From Kitasatospora acidiphila (GTDB taxonomy: Bacteria; Actinomycetota; Actinomycetes; Streptomycetales; Streptomycetaceae): 64,000 nt of DNA. The stretch lies in contig NZ_VIGB01000003.1 of the NCBI RefSeq assembly GCF_006636205.1, positions 2,418,001 through 2,482,000 of the forward strand, given 5' to 3'. Below the pieces are notes generated by a model. The model was given only the letters and a program-made list of their open reading frames with translations, had not been told where the DNA came from and did not search any database. The position numbers and the translations under genes are program-made. This document shows positions 1-8,299 of this stretch, piece after piece. Position 1 is the stretch's first letter; each line of letters begins with the position of its first letter.

Positions 1-1056
1 GTCGAGCGCGCCCGGTTCGCCGTGACCTGCGGGCTGGAGCTCGACGAGCTGCCGGCGCCGGTCTGGTCGTGGCGGTTGGCCAAGTCGCTGCAGTCGCTCG
101 TCCACAACCTCTGCACCTGGCGGCTGATCGGCTACTTCGTACTGCTGATGCCGGTGGCGGTGGTGACCGTGGTCGGGGTGGCGCTGATCTGGGCCGTGCC
201 GCTGACCCTGGTGCTGCTTCCGGTCTACTACCGGGGCCTGCGCGGCGGGCAGGCCCAGCTCGGGCCGTTCCTGGTGGATTCCCTGCCCCGGGCGCTGCTG
301 GTCGCGGCGGTGGCGCTGCTGGTCGGCGCGGTCCTCTCCCCACTGATCGTCAAACTCCTGCTGGCGCTGGACACCGCGCTGGCCGTCGCACTGCTCTCCC
401 GGCCCCGCGGCATGGAACTGGAGCAGCGGGTCAACGATCTGACGCAGAGTCGAGCCAGGGTGGTGGACGCCGCCGAGGCGGAGCGCAAACGGATCGAGCG
501 GGACCTGCACGACGGTGCCCAGCAACGGCTGGTGGCGATGTCGATCACCCTGGGCCGGGCCAGCTCGCGGTTGAAGAAGTCCGGTGACCACGAGACCAAC
601 AAGCTGGTCGAGGACGTCCGGCGGGAAACCCTCAGCACCATCGCCGAGTTGCGCAACCTGGCCCGTGGCCTGCACCCGCCGGTGCTGACCGACCGCGGCC
701 TGGAGGCGTCGCTCTCCGCCGTCGCCGCGCTGGCTCCGGTGCCGGTGCGCCTTGACGTCCTGGTGGAGCCGCGCCCCTCCTCCGCCATCGAGGCGGTCGC
801 CTACTTCACGGTGACCGAGGCGCTCACCAATGTGGCCAAACATGCTCATGCGACCCGCGCTTGGGTGGAGATCCGGCGGGAGGGCGCCCGATTGGACGTT
901 AGGGTTGGCGATGACGGGCGTGGCGGAGCCGACCTCGCGGCCGGCACGGGTCTGACCGGTCTGGCGGACCGGGTGTCCGGGGTGGACGGGCGGTTCCGGT
1001 TCAGCAGTCCGGTGGGTGGACCGACCGTGATCGAGGTGGAACTGCCATGCGGGTAG
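1..1056 (+). CDS. sensor histidine kinase (NarL/DesK class), 5' end outside the window
   Basis: Membrane sensor kinase that would phosphorylate the response regulator encoded just downstream. The reading frame is open from base 1, and the first in-frame GTG at 22 does not look like the true start, so the gene begins upstream of the window. Hydrophobic segments lie at about residues 36-70 and 90-125 (counted from the GTG). A short coiled region follows, then the HisKA_3 motif ERDLHDGAQQRL with the phospho-accepting His near residue 163. A GHKL ATPase domain follows, with an N-box (TEALTNVAKHA) and a G-box (DDGRGG, GTGLTGLADR). The stop overlaps the regulator start by 10 bp, so the two are translationally coupled. 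Family is clear; the signal sensed is unknown. Confidence 0.9.
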   Translation, partial: VERARFAVTCGLELDELPAPVWSWRLAKSLQSLVHNLCTWRLIGYFVLLMPVAVVTVVGVALIWAVPLTLVLLPVYYRGLRGGQAQLGPFLVDSLPRALLVAAVALLVGAVLSPLIVKLLLALDTALAVALLSRPRGMELEQRVNDLTQSRARVVDAAEAERKRIERDLHDGAQQRLVAMSITLGRASSRLKKSGDHETNKLVEDVRRETLSTIAELRNLARGLHPPVLTDRGLEASLSAVAALAPVPVRLDVLVEPRPSSAIEAVAYFTVTEALTNVAKHAHATRAWVEIRREGARLDVRVGDDGRGGADLAAGTGLTGLADRVSGVDGRFRFSSPVGGPTVIEVELPCG

Positions 1057-1691
1057 TGCTGGCCGAGGACTCCGCGCTGCTGCGCCAGGGCATCGAACTG
1101 CTGCTCAGCGAACAGGGGATCGAGGTGGTCGCCGCGGTCGGCGACGGGGAGCAACTCCTGCGCGCGGTGGCCGAACACCGGCCGGACGCCTGTGTGACCG
1201 ACGTCCGGATGCCGCCCACCTTCCTGGACGAGGGCCTGCGCGCCGCACTGGCGGTACGCGCCCGCTGGCCGGAGACCGGCGTCCTGGTGCTCTCCCACTA
1301 CGTCGAGGAGCGCTACGCCATCGACCTGGTCAGAACCAATGACAACGGGGTCGGTTACCTGCTCAAGGACCGGGTATCGGACGCCGATGAGTTCGTGGAC
1401 GCACTGCGCCGGGTCGCCGCGGGCGAGACGGTCCTCGACCCGGAGGTGGTCAAGCAGTTGCTGGCCGGCAGCCGGCAGCGGGATCCGCTGTCCACCCTGA
1501 CGCCGCGCGAGCGGGAGGTCCTCACGGCCATGGCGGAGGGCCGTTCCAACGCCGGGATCGCGGCCGATCTGGTGATCGGCACGGCGGCGGTGGAGAAGTA
1601 CATCCGCAGCATCTTCGTGAAATTCGATCTGCAGCAGGAGGCGGGAGACCACCGCCGCGTGCTCGCCGTTCTGCGCTACCTGGGAGCTTGA
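1047..1691 (+). CDS. NarL/LuxR-family response regulator
   Basis: DNA-binding response regulator of 214 residues, partner of the preceding kinase. The receiver domain (about 1-120) has the acidic pair E7-D8, the phospho-acceptor Asp52 in VTDVRMPP and the conserved Lys in YLLKDR. The C-terminal LuxR helix-turn-helix begins at LTPREREVL (about residue 150). The ATG lies inside the last codons of the kinase gene (10-bp overlap). The DUF4097 protein immediately downstream is a plausible target or operon member. The regulon cannot be read from sequence. Confidence 0.92.
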   Translation: MRVVLAEDSALLRQGIELLLSEQGIEVVAAVGDGEQLLRAVAEHRPDACVTDVRMPPTFLDEGLRAALAVRARWPETGVLVLSHYVEERYAIDLVRTNDNGVGYLLKDRVSDADEFVDALRRVAAGETVLDPEVVKQLLAGSRQRDPLSTLTPREREVLTAMAEGRSNAGIAADLVIGTAAVEKYIRSIFVKFDLQQEAGDHRRVLAVLRYLGA

Positions 1692-1764
1692 GATCAGCAC
1701 CACACCGTGGAAGCGCCGCGGATGCCTCCTCATAGGGCTGGTCGTCCTCGTCACGGTCGTCGCC

Positions 1765-2454
1765 GTGGCCGGTTGGGGTGTGGTCGCCTTGCTTCCGGCG
1801 TACCGCCCGTACAGCGGCAACTGGCAGCAGGACGCGGCCGGCGCCAGCCAGGTGACGGTCCAGGCCGACGGACTCGGCGTGACGCTCAGGCAGGACGGCT
1901 CCTCGCAGGTCACGGTGGCCATGAGCGGCAGCTACAAGGGCCATGTCCCGCAGGTCTCCGTCACCCGGTCCGGGTCGGACGTCACGGTCACCGCCGGCTG
2001 CTCCAATGACTGCTCGGGGCACCTGCAGATCACGGTGCCGGCCGGCCTGGCCGCGCAGGTGCGCACCGGGGACGCCGGCATCCAGGCGAAGGGCCTGACC
2101 GGCCGGCTGGATCTGACCACCGGGCTGGGCGGGGTCGAGGTGGACCAGTCGTCCGGCCCGCTGACCGTGCGGAGCACGGGCGGCGCGGTGACCCTCGCCG
2201 ACAGCAGCGCCCCGAACGCCGAGGTGATCACCACCGACGGCGCGGTCAGCGCCTCCTTCACGGCGGCACCCGCCTCCCTGAAGGTCACCACGGGCTACGG
2301 CGGGGTCGACCTCAAGGTGCCTCACGACGCCACCTACCACGTCGACGCGCAGACCTCCCAGTCGTCGCCGAGCGTCTCGCTGCCGAACACCGCTACGGAC
2401 GCGCCGCACGGCGTGGTGGTGAAGACCACGGGCGGCGGCATCATGGTCCACTGA
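1765..2454 (+). CDS. DUF4097-family beta-strand repeat protein, membrane anchored
   Basis: Predicted cell-surface protein of unknown function. The body is made of short beta repeats with TGDAGI, TGLGGV, TGGAV and TGYGGV turns, typical of DUF4097/adhesin-like beta-helix proteins, and it ends GGGIMVH. The in-frame sequence upstream of the GTG at 1765 clearly continues the protein: codons from about 1693 encode a basic start (TTPWKRR) and a hydrophobic helix (LLIGLVVLVTVVAVAG). However, no ATG, GTG or TTG exists in that frame back to a stop at 1618-1620. The true start is therefore a non-standard codon (ATC 1693, ATA 1732 or CTG 1738) or was lost by an indel. It follows the response regulator directly. 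A related C-terminal fragment lies at 4201-4368. Confidence 0.75.
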   Translation: MAGWGVVALLPAYRPYSGNWQQDAAGASQVTVQADGLGVTLRQDGSSQVTVAMSGSYKGHVPQVSVTRSGSDVTVTAGCSNDCSGHLQITVPAGLAAQVRTGDAGIQAKGLTGRLDLTTGLGGVEVDQSSGPLTVRSTGGAVTLADSSAPNAEVITTDGAVSASFTAAPASLKVTTGYGGVDLKVPHDATYHVDAQTSQSSPSVSLPNTATDAPHGVVVKTTGGGIMVH

Positions 2455-3197
2455 GCACGCCCGTGCCGCGAACGACGGTGGCGCCCCCGGGCGAGCATGC
2501 CGGGGGCGCCGACACACTCGAAGAGCACCACGTCGGTGGTCGGCACCCCGCGGTACTCCGCGGCCGTCCGGTCCAGCATCCCGGGGATCACCCCGAGCGA
2601 GGACCAGCGGTCGTAGGGCGACTCGACGGCCGGGTCGATCAGGATGTCGGCACCCAGCCGCTCGGCCAGCGCCCGCCGCTTGGGCGAGAAGTCGACCGCG
2701 ACGACCCGGCCGTGGCCGCGCGCCTTGAGCACCGCGACGACGCCCAGGCCGATCGGGCCGAGGCCGAGCACCACGGCGACCGAACCCGGACCGGGCTCGC
2801 CCCGCCGGACCGCCCGGGCGGCGACCGAGAACGGCTCGCCGAAGCCGCCCGCAAATGCCGGGGTGCAGCCGACGATCCCACCGCCCCGCGGGCCGAAGCC
2901 GATCGGCGGGCCGCAGACGGTGCTCCCGACCGGCAGGGCCCGCACGGTGTCCGGGCCGTAGTCGACGATCTCGGCGGCGAACTCGTGACCGAGCACCAGG
3001 CCGTTCCGGATGTCGTGCGGGGTGCCGCCGGTGCGGCGCATGATGTCACTGAACGCTTCGGGGTCGCCGAGGGCGTGCAGGTCGGAGCCGCAGCTCCCGC
3101 AGGCCAGCGTGCGCACCAGCAGCTGCCCGGACTGTGGCACCGGATCGGGGACTTCTTCGACGACGAGCACCCCCGCTCGGGTGATGGCGGCACGCAC
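2334..3197 (-). pseudogene. zinc-type medium-chain alcohol dehydrogenase, 3' truncated
   Basis: The first ~235 residues match the MDR/threonine-dehydrogenase-like family. An N-terminal catalytic domain has CGSCGSDLHAL and the Zn-ligand stretch GLVLGHEFAAEIVDYG, followed by a Rossmann motif VLGLGPIGLGVVAVLKARG. Homology stops after FECVGAPGML near base 2495. The frame then runs as arginine-rich nonsense antisense to the DUF4097 gene up to 2334. About 100 C-terminal residues of a normal ~340-residue enzyme are missing, so activity is unlikely. It starts at a GTG after a GAGGAGAG ribosome binding site, directly behind the acyl carrier protein, so it belonged to a biosynthetic operon that has been cut. 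Confidence 0.8.
2480..2510. terminator. strong GC hairpin between convergent genes
   Basis: A perfect 11-bp stem: GGCGCCCCCGG at 2480-2490 pairs with CCGGGGGCGCC at 2500-2510, with a 9-base loop. It sits 26 bases after the DUF4097 stop and inside the degraded tail of the oppositely oriented dehydrogenase, so it can act as a bidirectional terminator. There is no T-run, as is common in actinomycetes. Confidence 0.6.
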
Positions 3198-3501
3198 GGC
3201 CCGCTCTCCTCTCTGCGGTCTCCCGCGGTCGGGCGGCCTCGGCCGTCCTCTCGATCAGCAGGGCGACGAGTGAGTCGATGGTGGGGTAGTCCCAGGCCAG
3301 GGTCGGCTCGACCTCGATGCCCAACTCGCCCTCCACGTCGCCGCACAGGGCGAGGGCGTAGACCGACTCCAGGCCGTACTCGACCAGCTTGACGTCGGGC
3401 TTGATCTGCTCGGCCGGGATCTCCAGGTAGTAGGCGACCCGTTCGGTCAGCCACTGGGCGAGCTGCTGGACCTCGGGGGCCGGTTCCATGGACGTGGTCA
3501 T
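3046..3501 (-). CDS. acyl carrier protein (PKS/NRPS type)
   Basis: Carrier protein for a biosynthetic pathway. The ~85-residue domain has the helix I sequence LAQWLTERVAYYLEI and the phosphopantetheine site VEYGLESVYAL, in which Ser is the attachment residue (G-L-E-S variant of the DSL motif), then a C-terminal WDYPTIDSLVALLIE typical of polyketide-type carriers. After about residue 95 the frame continues for ~150 bases into the dehydrogenase gene as arginine-rich sequence, so the natural stop has probably been lost or displaced. The start ATG follows a GGAAACCC stretch. Neighbours are a truncated dehydrogenase and a hydrolase tail, so it is likely an orphan remnant. Confidence 0.8.
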   Translation of the reverse strand: MTTSMEPAPEVQQLAQWLTERVAYYLEIPAEQIKPDVKLVEYGLESVYALALCGDVEGELGIEVEPTLAWDYPTIDSLVALLIERTAEAARPRETAERRAGRACRHHPSGGARRRRSPRSGATVRAAAGAHAGLRELRLRPARPRRPRSVQ

Positions 3502-3538
3502 GAGGGTTTCCTTCCGAAACGGGGTGTCGGGGGGTGGA

Positions 3539-3750
3539 TCACGGATGCCGGGGTGAGTCCAGCGAGGAGGCGAAGTCGGCCAGTGCGGCGGTGACTTCGG
3601 CCGGTCGCTCCTGCTGGGTCCGGTGCCCGCAGCCGGGCAGGATCATCGTCCTGCGCAACTGCCGTGCCCACTGGCGCAGTTCGGCGTCCAGTCGGGCGTG
3701 GTCGGTGCCCTGGACGACAAGGCCCTGGGAACCAGGACCGAGACACTCGC
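3539..3750 (-). pseudogene. alpha/beta hydrolase, 3' fragment
   Basis: Only the last ~65 codons of an alpha/beta hydrolase are recognisable: LVVQGTDHARLDAEL (the strand carrying the catalytic acid region), then LPGCGHRTQQERP with the catalytic His, then a terminal helix ALADFASSL. Upstream of about base 3750 the frame has no homology and runs through unrelated sequence, so the 5' part was removed. It lies just upstream of the acyl carrier gene on the same strand and would have been its operon partner. Confidence 0.65.
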
Positions 3751-3800
3751 ACACCACGGCCTGCGGATCACTCTCAACACACGATTCGGGGAACAGCAGC

Positions 3801-3989
3801 ATGAACACCCACGCACGACGGGCCAACCTCATGGCCGCGGCCGCCGCCGCACTGGCGGCGATCACCCTCACCCTCGTCACGCCCGCCATCGCATCCGGAG
3901 TCAGCGCCGCCGCGCAGCCGCGGGCCGCTGCCGCCACGGCCGACACCACCGGCACCACCACCCCGCCCGACAACAACAGCCGGGACTGA
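3801..3989 (+). CDS. small putative secreted peptide
   Basis: A 62-codon reading frame encoding a typical Sec signal peptide: basic start (MNTHARRANL), an alanine-rich hydrophobic core and a cleavage-like site ending AIASGVSAAAQP. A short Thr/Pro-rich tail ends NNSRD. The weak upstream purine stretch (GGGGAACAG) could be its ribosome site. It may be the 5' end of a larger secreted protein whose remainder is lost; the DUF4097 tail 200 bases downstream is one possible origin. No function can be assigned. Confidence 0.4.
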   Translation: MNTHARRANLMAAAAAALAAITLTLVTPAIASGVSAAAQPRAAAATADTTGTTTPPDNNSRD

Positions 3990-4076
3990 CAGGGGGTTAT
4001 CCCTACCCCGGTTCGGTGGGCTGGCCACGTGTCCGGCCCGGCCGAACTGCTGTTGGCTGGGGGGCAGATGGTCGGT

Positions 4077-4104
4077 GCGGGGCGGCGCAGGTGCGCCGCC
4101 CCGC
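4077..4104. terminator. perfect 12-bp GC hairpin
   Basis: GCGGGGCGGCGC at 4077-4088 pairs exactly with GCGCCGCCCCGC at 4093-4104 around a 4-base loop AGGT. It follows the small secreted ORF ending at 3989 and precedes the DUF4097 fragment, so it most likely terminates plus-strand transcription. Minus-strand use is equally possible. Confidence 0.55.
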
Positions 4105-4200
4105 AGCGCCACCGCGAACCACCGGTGAAGGCCACCGGCCTTCCGGAGAACGAGGAGTGGAACGATCAATACCTCAAGCCGCACCGCCCGACGGTGCACC

Positions 4201-4368
4201 ATGACGACCGGCGACGGCGCGGTCGACCTCGCGGTGCCCTCGAGCACCGGCTACCGGATCGACGCCCACAGCAGCAGCTCCGCGCCGCAGATCGACCTGC
4301 CGAACTCCGACGGCGCGTCGGCCTCCCTCACCGTGGCCGCCTCCAACGGCGGCATCCACATCCACTGA
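4201..4368 (+). pseudogene. DUF4097 protein, C-terminal fragment
   Basis: A 55-codon frame from ATG 4201 starts MTTGDGAVDLAVP and ends SNGGIHIH. It aligns with the last ~55 residues of the DUF4097 protein ending at 2454 (TTGYGGVDLKVP ... TGGGIMVH), keeping the TG-turn, the YxxDA core and the terminal GG-I-x-x-H. Everything upstream of that domain is absent, so this is the 3' remnant of a second, diverged copy. Confidence 0.6.
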
Positions 4369-4414
4369 GCGGGCACCACCGCCCCACGCCGACGACCAAG
4401 GTTGGAGAAGAACC

Positions 4415-5125
4415 ATGCGCCACCCCTCCTCACCCCTGCGCGCCCCGTTCGGCAAGGCCGGCATCTGGGCCCTTGCGGGCGCCTCGGTCGCGGCCGCGGC
4501 CACCGCCTGGTGGGTGACCGACTCCGCGCCGTACCCCTACGCGCAGCACCGACTGCTCGACCTGCCACTGCCGTTCCTGTCCTGGGAGCGGCTGGCCGAG
4601 CAGCTCCAGCCGCTGCCGGGCGAGCGGATGCTGGAGATCGGTCCCGGCACCGGGCTGCAGTCGCTCCAGGTGGCGCCCCGGCTCGGCGCCGACGGCCGGC
4701 TGGACATCGTCGACATCCAGCAGGAGATGCTCGACCACGTGATGCGCCGGGCCGCCGGATCCGGCCTCGACACCATCGTCCCCACCCTGGCCGACGCGCG
4801 CGAACTCCCCTTCGACGACGCCACGTTCGACGCCGCCTACCTGGTCACCGCGCTGGGCGAGATCCCGGACGTCCCCGCCGCCCTGAGCGAGCTGCGCCGG
4901 GTCCTCAAGCCGACCGGTCGCCTGGTCGTCGGCGAGTTCTTCGACCGCCACCAGATCCGCCCGGCGACCCTGGCCCGGCACGCCAACGCCGTCGGCCTGC
5001 ACGTCATCCGGCAGTCCGGACCGGCCCTGGCCTACTTCGCGCTGCTGCGGCCGTGCACCTCGGGCTCCGACGGCCGGCCGCACGCCGGTGCCGCGGACCG
5101 GTGTGCGGCCACCATCGACTCCTGA
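4415..5125 (+). CDS. membrane-anchored class I SAM-dependent methyltransferase
   Basis: A 236-residue methyltransferase with an N-terminal hydrophobic anchor (about residues 15-35, GIWALAGASVAAAATAWW). The catalytic fold has motif I MLEIGPGTGLQSL (about 70-82), the acidic loop DIVDIQQEML, motif II ADARELPFDDATFDAAYLV and motif III LRRVLKPTGRLVVGEFF, as in UbiE/Coq5-like enzymes. The start is preceded by GGAGAAG at good distance. The next gene starts 19 bases after the stop, so the two form an operon. The substrate is unknown; the anchor suggests a lipid or membrane-associated one. Confidence 0.8.
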   Translation: MRHPSSPLRAPFGKAGIWALAGASVAAAATAWWVTDSAPYPYAQHRLLDLPLPFLSWERLAEQLQPLPGERMLEIGPGTGLQSLQVAPRLGADGRLDIVDIQQEMLDHVMRRAAGSGLDTIVPTLADARELPFDDATFDAAYLVTALGEIPDVPAALSELRRVLKPTGRLVVGEFFDRHQIRPATLARHANAVGLHVIRQSGPALAYFALLRPCTSGSDGRPHAGAADRCAATIDS

Positions 5126-5144
5126 TCGGGACTGGAGGACCGTC

Positions 5145-5849
5145 GTGAACAATCCCGGCATCCGGCGCGCGGCCGAGAGCGAGTGGGGCCTGCTCTACCG
5201 CCGGGCGCGCGCCCGGCTGCGGGCCAGGGGCGCCGCCGCACTGACCCTCACCGTGGTCTCCAGCTGCCTGGTGCTGCTGTTCGCGGCGGTCGACGAGTTC
5301 CCGAGCGGGGCGGCCTTCGTCTCCCGGATAGGCGTGGTCCGGGCCACCGAGCCGTGGGACGTCGCGCTGCTGCGCTTCCCGGTCTCGATATTCGTGCCGG
5401 CCATCCATCTGCCCTGCTGGACCGCCGTGTTCCTGGTGGTCCTCGCCTTCGGGACCGCCGAGCTGACCCTCGGCCCGTGGCGCACGCTCGCCGTCGGGTA
5501 CACCTGCTCGCTGGTGGGCACCTGCTACGCGCGCTTCGGGGTGTCCCGGCCGCCCGGCCACCTGCTCCACCTGCCCGCCGCATTCGCCCAGGTCCGGGAC
5601 ACCGGGCCGTCGGCGGCCGTGGCCGGGCTGGGCCTGCTGGTCGCCTGGCGGTTCGGGGCGCGCTGGACCGCGCTGGGCGTGGTGCTGCTGACGGCCGCGA
5701 CCACGGCGGTGGACCCGGAGTTGGCGGGTTACGAACACATGGCCGCGCTGGTGACCGCCGCCTTGCTGCTGCTCGCGGACGGGGTCGCCCGCAGGCCGGC
5801 CGCCCGCGGTGCGCACGGCTCCGCCGCCGTGGCACCCCGGCCGCGGTGA
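5145..5849 (+). CDS. rhomboid-like multi-pass membrane protein
   Basis: A 234-residue integral membrane protein with about six hydrophobic helices, for example LTLTVVSSCLVLLFAAVDEF, VFLVVLAFGTAEL, AAVAGLGLLVAW and ALVTAALLLLADG. The layout, with HLPCW early and YEHMAAL in the last helix, resembles rhomboid-fold proteins lacking an obvious GxSx/His protease pair. GTG 5145 is chosen because a GGAGG lies 9 bases upstream; an in-frame ATG at 5088 would overlap the methyltransferase. It is probably co-transcribed with that gene. Function unassigned. Confidence 0.65.
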   Translation: MNNPGIRRAAESEWGLLYRRARARLRARGAAALTLTVVSSCLVLLFAAVDEFPSGAAFVSRIGVVRATEPWDVALLRFPVSIFVPAIHLPCWTAVFLVVLAFGTAELTLGPWRTLAVGYTCSLVGTCYARFGVSRPPGHLLHLPAAFAQVRDTGPSAAVAGLGLLVAWRFGARWTALGVVLLTAATTAVDPELAGYEHMAALVTAALLLLADGVARRPAARGAHGSAAVAPRPR

Positions 5850-5876
5850 CCTGACCGGCGACCGGGGCGGCGACGC

Positions 5877-6120
5877 TCACGCCCGGCCGGCCGGCTCGCC
5901 CCGACCGCGCAGGCACCACTCGAGCACCGCCATGGCGCTGTGCAGCTTGTGACCGGCCTGCCAGAACGCGATGCTGGACGGGCCGTCGAGCACAACGGCG
6001 GTGACCTCCTCGCCGCGGTGGGCGGGCAGGTCGTGCATGAAGACCGCCGCCGGGTAGCGGGCCATCAGCTCGGCGTTGACCTGGAAGGGCGCGAAGACCA
6101 GGTGCTCCACGTTGTGCAAC
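5877..6120 (-). pseudogene. ornithine carbamoyltransferase, 3' fragment
   Basis: About 75 C-terminal codons of a transcarbamylase: FQVNAELMARYPAAVFMHDLPAHRGEEVT, then VLDGPSSIAFWQAGHKLHSAMAVLEWCL. This matches the ornithine-binding HCLPAHRGEEVT segment and last helix of ArgF/ArcB, with the usual Cys replaced by Asp (MHDLPAHRG). No transcarbamylase sequence is found upstream of about 6120, so the carbamoyl-phosphate domain is gone. It is a different lineage from the intact arcB at 31.1-32.1 kb, which reads [10 protein letters not shown] at the same place. Confidence 0.7.
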
Positions 6121-6807
6121 CCCGACAGTCGGCAGCTGCGCGCCGGGCCCTCCGCTCGTGCCGGCGGCCTCTCGCCTGGGCTGCAAGCTCCCAACAGCCG
6201 AGCCGCTGGATCAGGTTGGCCTACCCACCGCCCGCACACCGTGATCATCCTCGCGGCGTGTCGCCGGGAGCGTGTCCCGACCATTCGATCTTGCCATGCT
6301 CCGCGCCCTGCCCCGCATGCTCTGCTGGCACACCCCACCGCCCAGCAACCCTGGACGAGCCATCACCACTTGGTTCGAGGAGGAGTAGCCGCGCCCTCAC
6401 GGTCCATTCACGGACGCACGGCACGCCGCATGCCGACGTGCGGCGGGCAGCCGTAATAAGAACCCCGCACGGCCCGGCTGACGCTCCCCCACGAGCGCAA
6501 CCGGGCCCTGGCCGGGCAGGCCGGTCCGGCATGCACACTTCCCCACGGAGCAGCCTCGGATCCCGGCTGTTGCCACACCGGCAGAGCGCAGCGTACATGC
6601 CACACCCACAGTCAGCTACCGCAGGTACGAAAAACTCTCGGCGCCTGCGTCACCATGCGGACAACACACTCGCAGCGGCTCCGGGCCTTCCACGGGAGCT
6701 TTCGCGGGTTACCTCGGCGATGTCCGATCGGAGTCACAGCTGCCCGGGCTGCGCAGGCCGAGGTGCAACGATGGCATGAGAACTCACAGCAGGATCGAGG
6801 CGTCATC
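6121..6807. other. 687 bases without a recognisable gene
   Basis: Both strands carry open frames here, but none shows a convincing protein family, start site or codon pattern. The base composition is less GC-rich than the neighbours between about 6280 and 6680. It separates two truncated genes (transcarbamylase tail and hydroxylase tail) and is best read as eroded DNA at recombination joints. Confidence 0.4.
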
Positions 6808-7413
6808 ATGACGGTCCTCACACTGCTGGACACCTACGACGCCGGGCGCCGCCCCGTGGCGCTGGCCACCAGCGCCCGGGCCTCGGCGCGGTCCGTCGAG
6901 CACAAGCACCCCGGCTACGACGTCGGCGCGGTCGGCCCGGGCGGTGGCCGGCAGCCCGGCATGCTGGCGGTGGTGCTGGGCTACCGCTATGCCTCCAGCG
7001 CGGTGCCGGTTGTGCAGGCTGGCGGTCCGGCCGGGGAGGGCGCCGTGCCGCTCGACTTCCGGCCCGTCGCAGTGCCCGGGGGACGCGCGCCGCACCTGTG
7101 GTTCACCCGGGCCGGGGCCCGGATGTCCACCCTGGACCTCTACGAGGACACGTCGGTGCTGCTCAGCGGCCCCGAGGACGGCGCCTGGCACGCGGCGGGG
7201 GAACGGGTCGGCCAGCGACTGGGCGTCCCGCTCAGCTGCCTGCGGGTGGGCCACGGCGCCGAGCACGACCTGGCGCCAGAGCCCGGTGCCGACGGGGAGG
7301 GCCTGCACGGCGTGGCGGCCGACGGCGCAGTGCTGGTGCGACCGGACGGCTTCGTGGCCTGGCGTTCCGGGACGGCTGTACCCGAGCCCGCGCCGTTGTG
7401 GCGGACGTGCTGA
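6808..7413 (+). pseudogene. FAD-dependent aromatic hydroxylase, C-terminal fragment
   Basis: The 201 codons from ATG 6808 match the C-terminal third of PgaE/RdmE-type polyketide hydroxylases: LLDTYDAGRRPVALATS (end of the FAD domain), MLAVVLGYRYAS, a PHLWF-x-STLDLYED segment, and the thioredoxin-like tail with GVAADGAVLVRPDGFVAWRS. The N-terminal GxGxxG FAD site and NADPH motifs, about 340 residues, are absent. It is probably inactive. An AGGA lies upstream, so it may still be translated. Together with the acyl carrier protein it hints at a lost aromatic polyketide cluster. Confidence 0.7.
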
Positions 7414-7426
7414 GCCGGAGGCTCAG
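7410..7426 (+). terminator. hairpin at the end of the hydroxylase fragment
   Basis: CTGAGCC (7410-7416) and GGCTCAG (7420-7426) pair perfectly around a 3-base loop and include the stop codon of the hydroxylase fragment. A short, GC-rich possible terminator; no T-run. Confidence 0.4.
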
Positions 7427-7621
7427 CCGGCACTGAGCGTCTGCCTGCGGGCCGGCACAGCTCCGCGGGTCCGCGGGCAGGCGCTGGGGAGCCAGGCGGT
7501 GGACGGCCCGCCTGGCGCCCGACAGCCGACGCCCGTCATGGGGCGACCCGGCAGCAGCCGACCATACCGCCAGGCCGCCGCAACGGTGGCCCTCTGCTGG
7601 CGGACCCCACCAAGCAGCGGG

Positions 7622-8047
7622 TCAGCGCGGGCGGCGGAGCAGCTCAGCCGTCTCGGCGCGCCGGTTCCAGGCGATGACGGCCAGCGGCGCCATGAAGATG
7701 AACGGGGTCCCGGCGTTCTCGCCGTGCATCGCCGTGAGCTGGGTGACGAACGCGAACGCCAGGAAGATGATCAGCGCCGTCGCGGCCGGCCCGGCCAGTC
7801 GGCGGACCAGCAGGCCGACCGCTCCGGCCAGCTCCACCAGTCCGGTCAGGTACATGAACCAGTGGCCCACACCGATGGCGTCGAAGACGGTCGTGGCGGC
7901 GGGAAGCGCGAGCAGCTTGGGCAGGGCGCTGGCCAAGGCGAAGAATAGCGCGAGCAGGATCCGCAGCGTCCAGACCACCCGGCCCAGGGCCTTGCCGGAC
8001 TTCGCGGCGGTGGCGGTGGTCGTGGCGGCGGTGACGGTACTGGACAT
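7622..8047 (-). CDS. DoxX-family membrane protein
   Basis: A 141-residue protein with four hydrophobic helices (VVWTLRILLALFFALASALPKL, FMYLTGLVELAGAVGLLV, AATALIIFLAFAFVTQL, FIFMAPLAVIAW), the usual DoxX-like layout. The family includes membrane partners of thiol/quinone redox proteins; the specific role here is unknown. ATG 8047 has GGGAGACCTGAA just upstream. The gene is complete, while everything on its right to 9.3 kb is fragmentary. The first ~25 residues are Ala/Thr-rich and cytosolic. Confidence 0.8.
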   Translation of the reverse strand: MSSTVTAATTTATAAKSGKALGRVVWTLRILLALFFALASALPKLLALPAATTVFDAIGVGHWFMYLTGLVELAGAVGLLVRRLAGPAATALIIFLAFAFVTQLTAMHGENAGTPFIFMAPLAVIAWNRRAETAELLRRPR

Positions 8048-8299
8048 TTCAGGTCTCCCTGGTCGGCTGTCGTTGGTTTCTCAGGTTTGACCGCCGCCAC
8101 CGCCTGAACTCATCGGTCCTGGGAGAAGAAGTTTTTCGGCAGCTCCCTCCTCCAGCACCAGCAGCTCGCCGACGGTCTGCCGCCCGTGGATCAGCCCGGC
8201 CCGATCGCCCTGGACCGTGACCTCGGGGATCAGCGCACATCGCTCGCCTCTGCATGCGCCGCGCCGACGGGCTCGGGGGTTTCCTCCACGAGTACCAAA

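Noticed and set aside
8081..8250. Minus-strand frame reading VTVQGDRAGLIHGRQTVGELLVLEEG as a gene tail upstream of doxX
   Set aside because: It looks protein-like but I could not tie it to a family or a start, and it overlaps the TetR fragment region; left unassigned.
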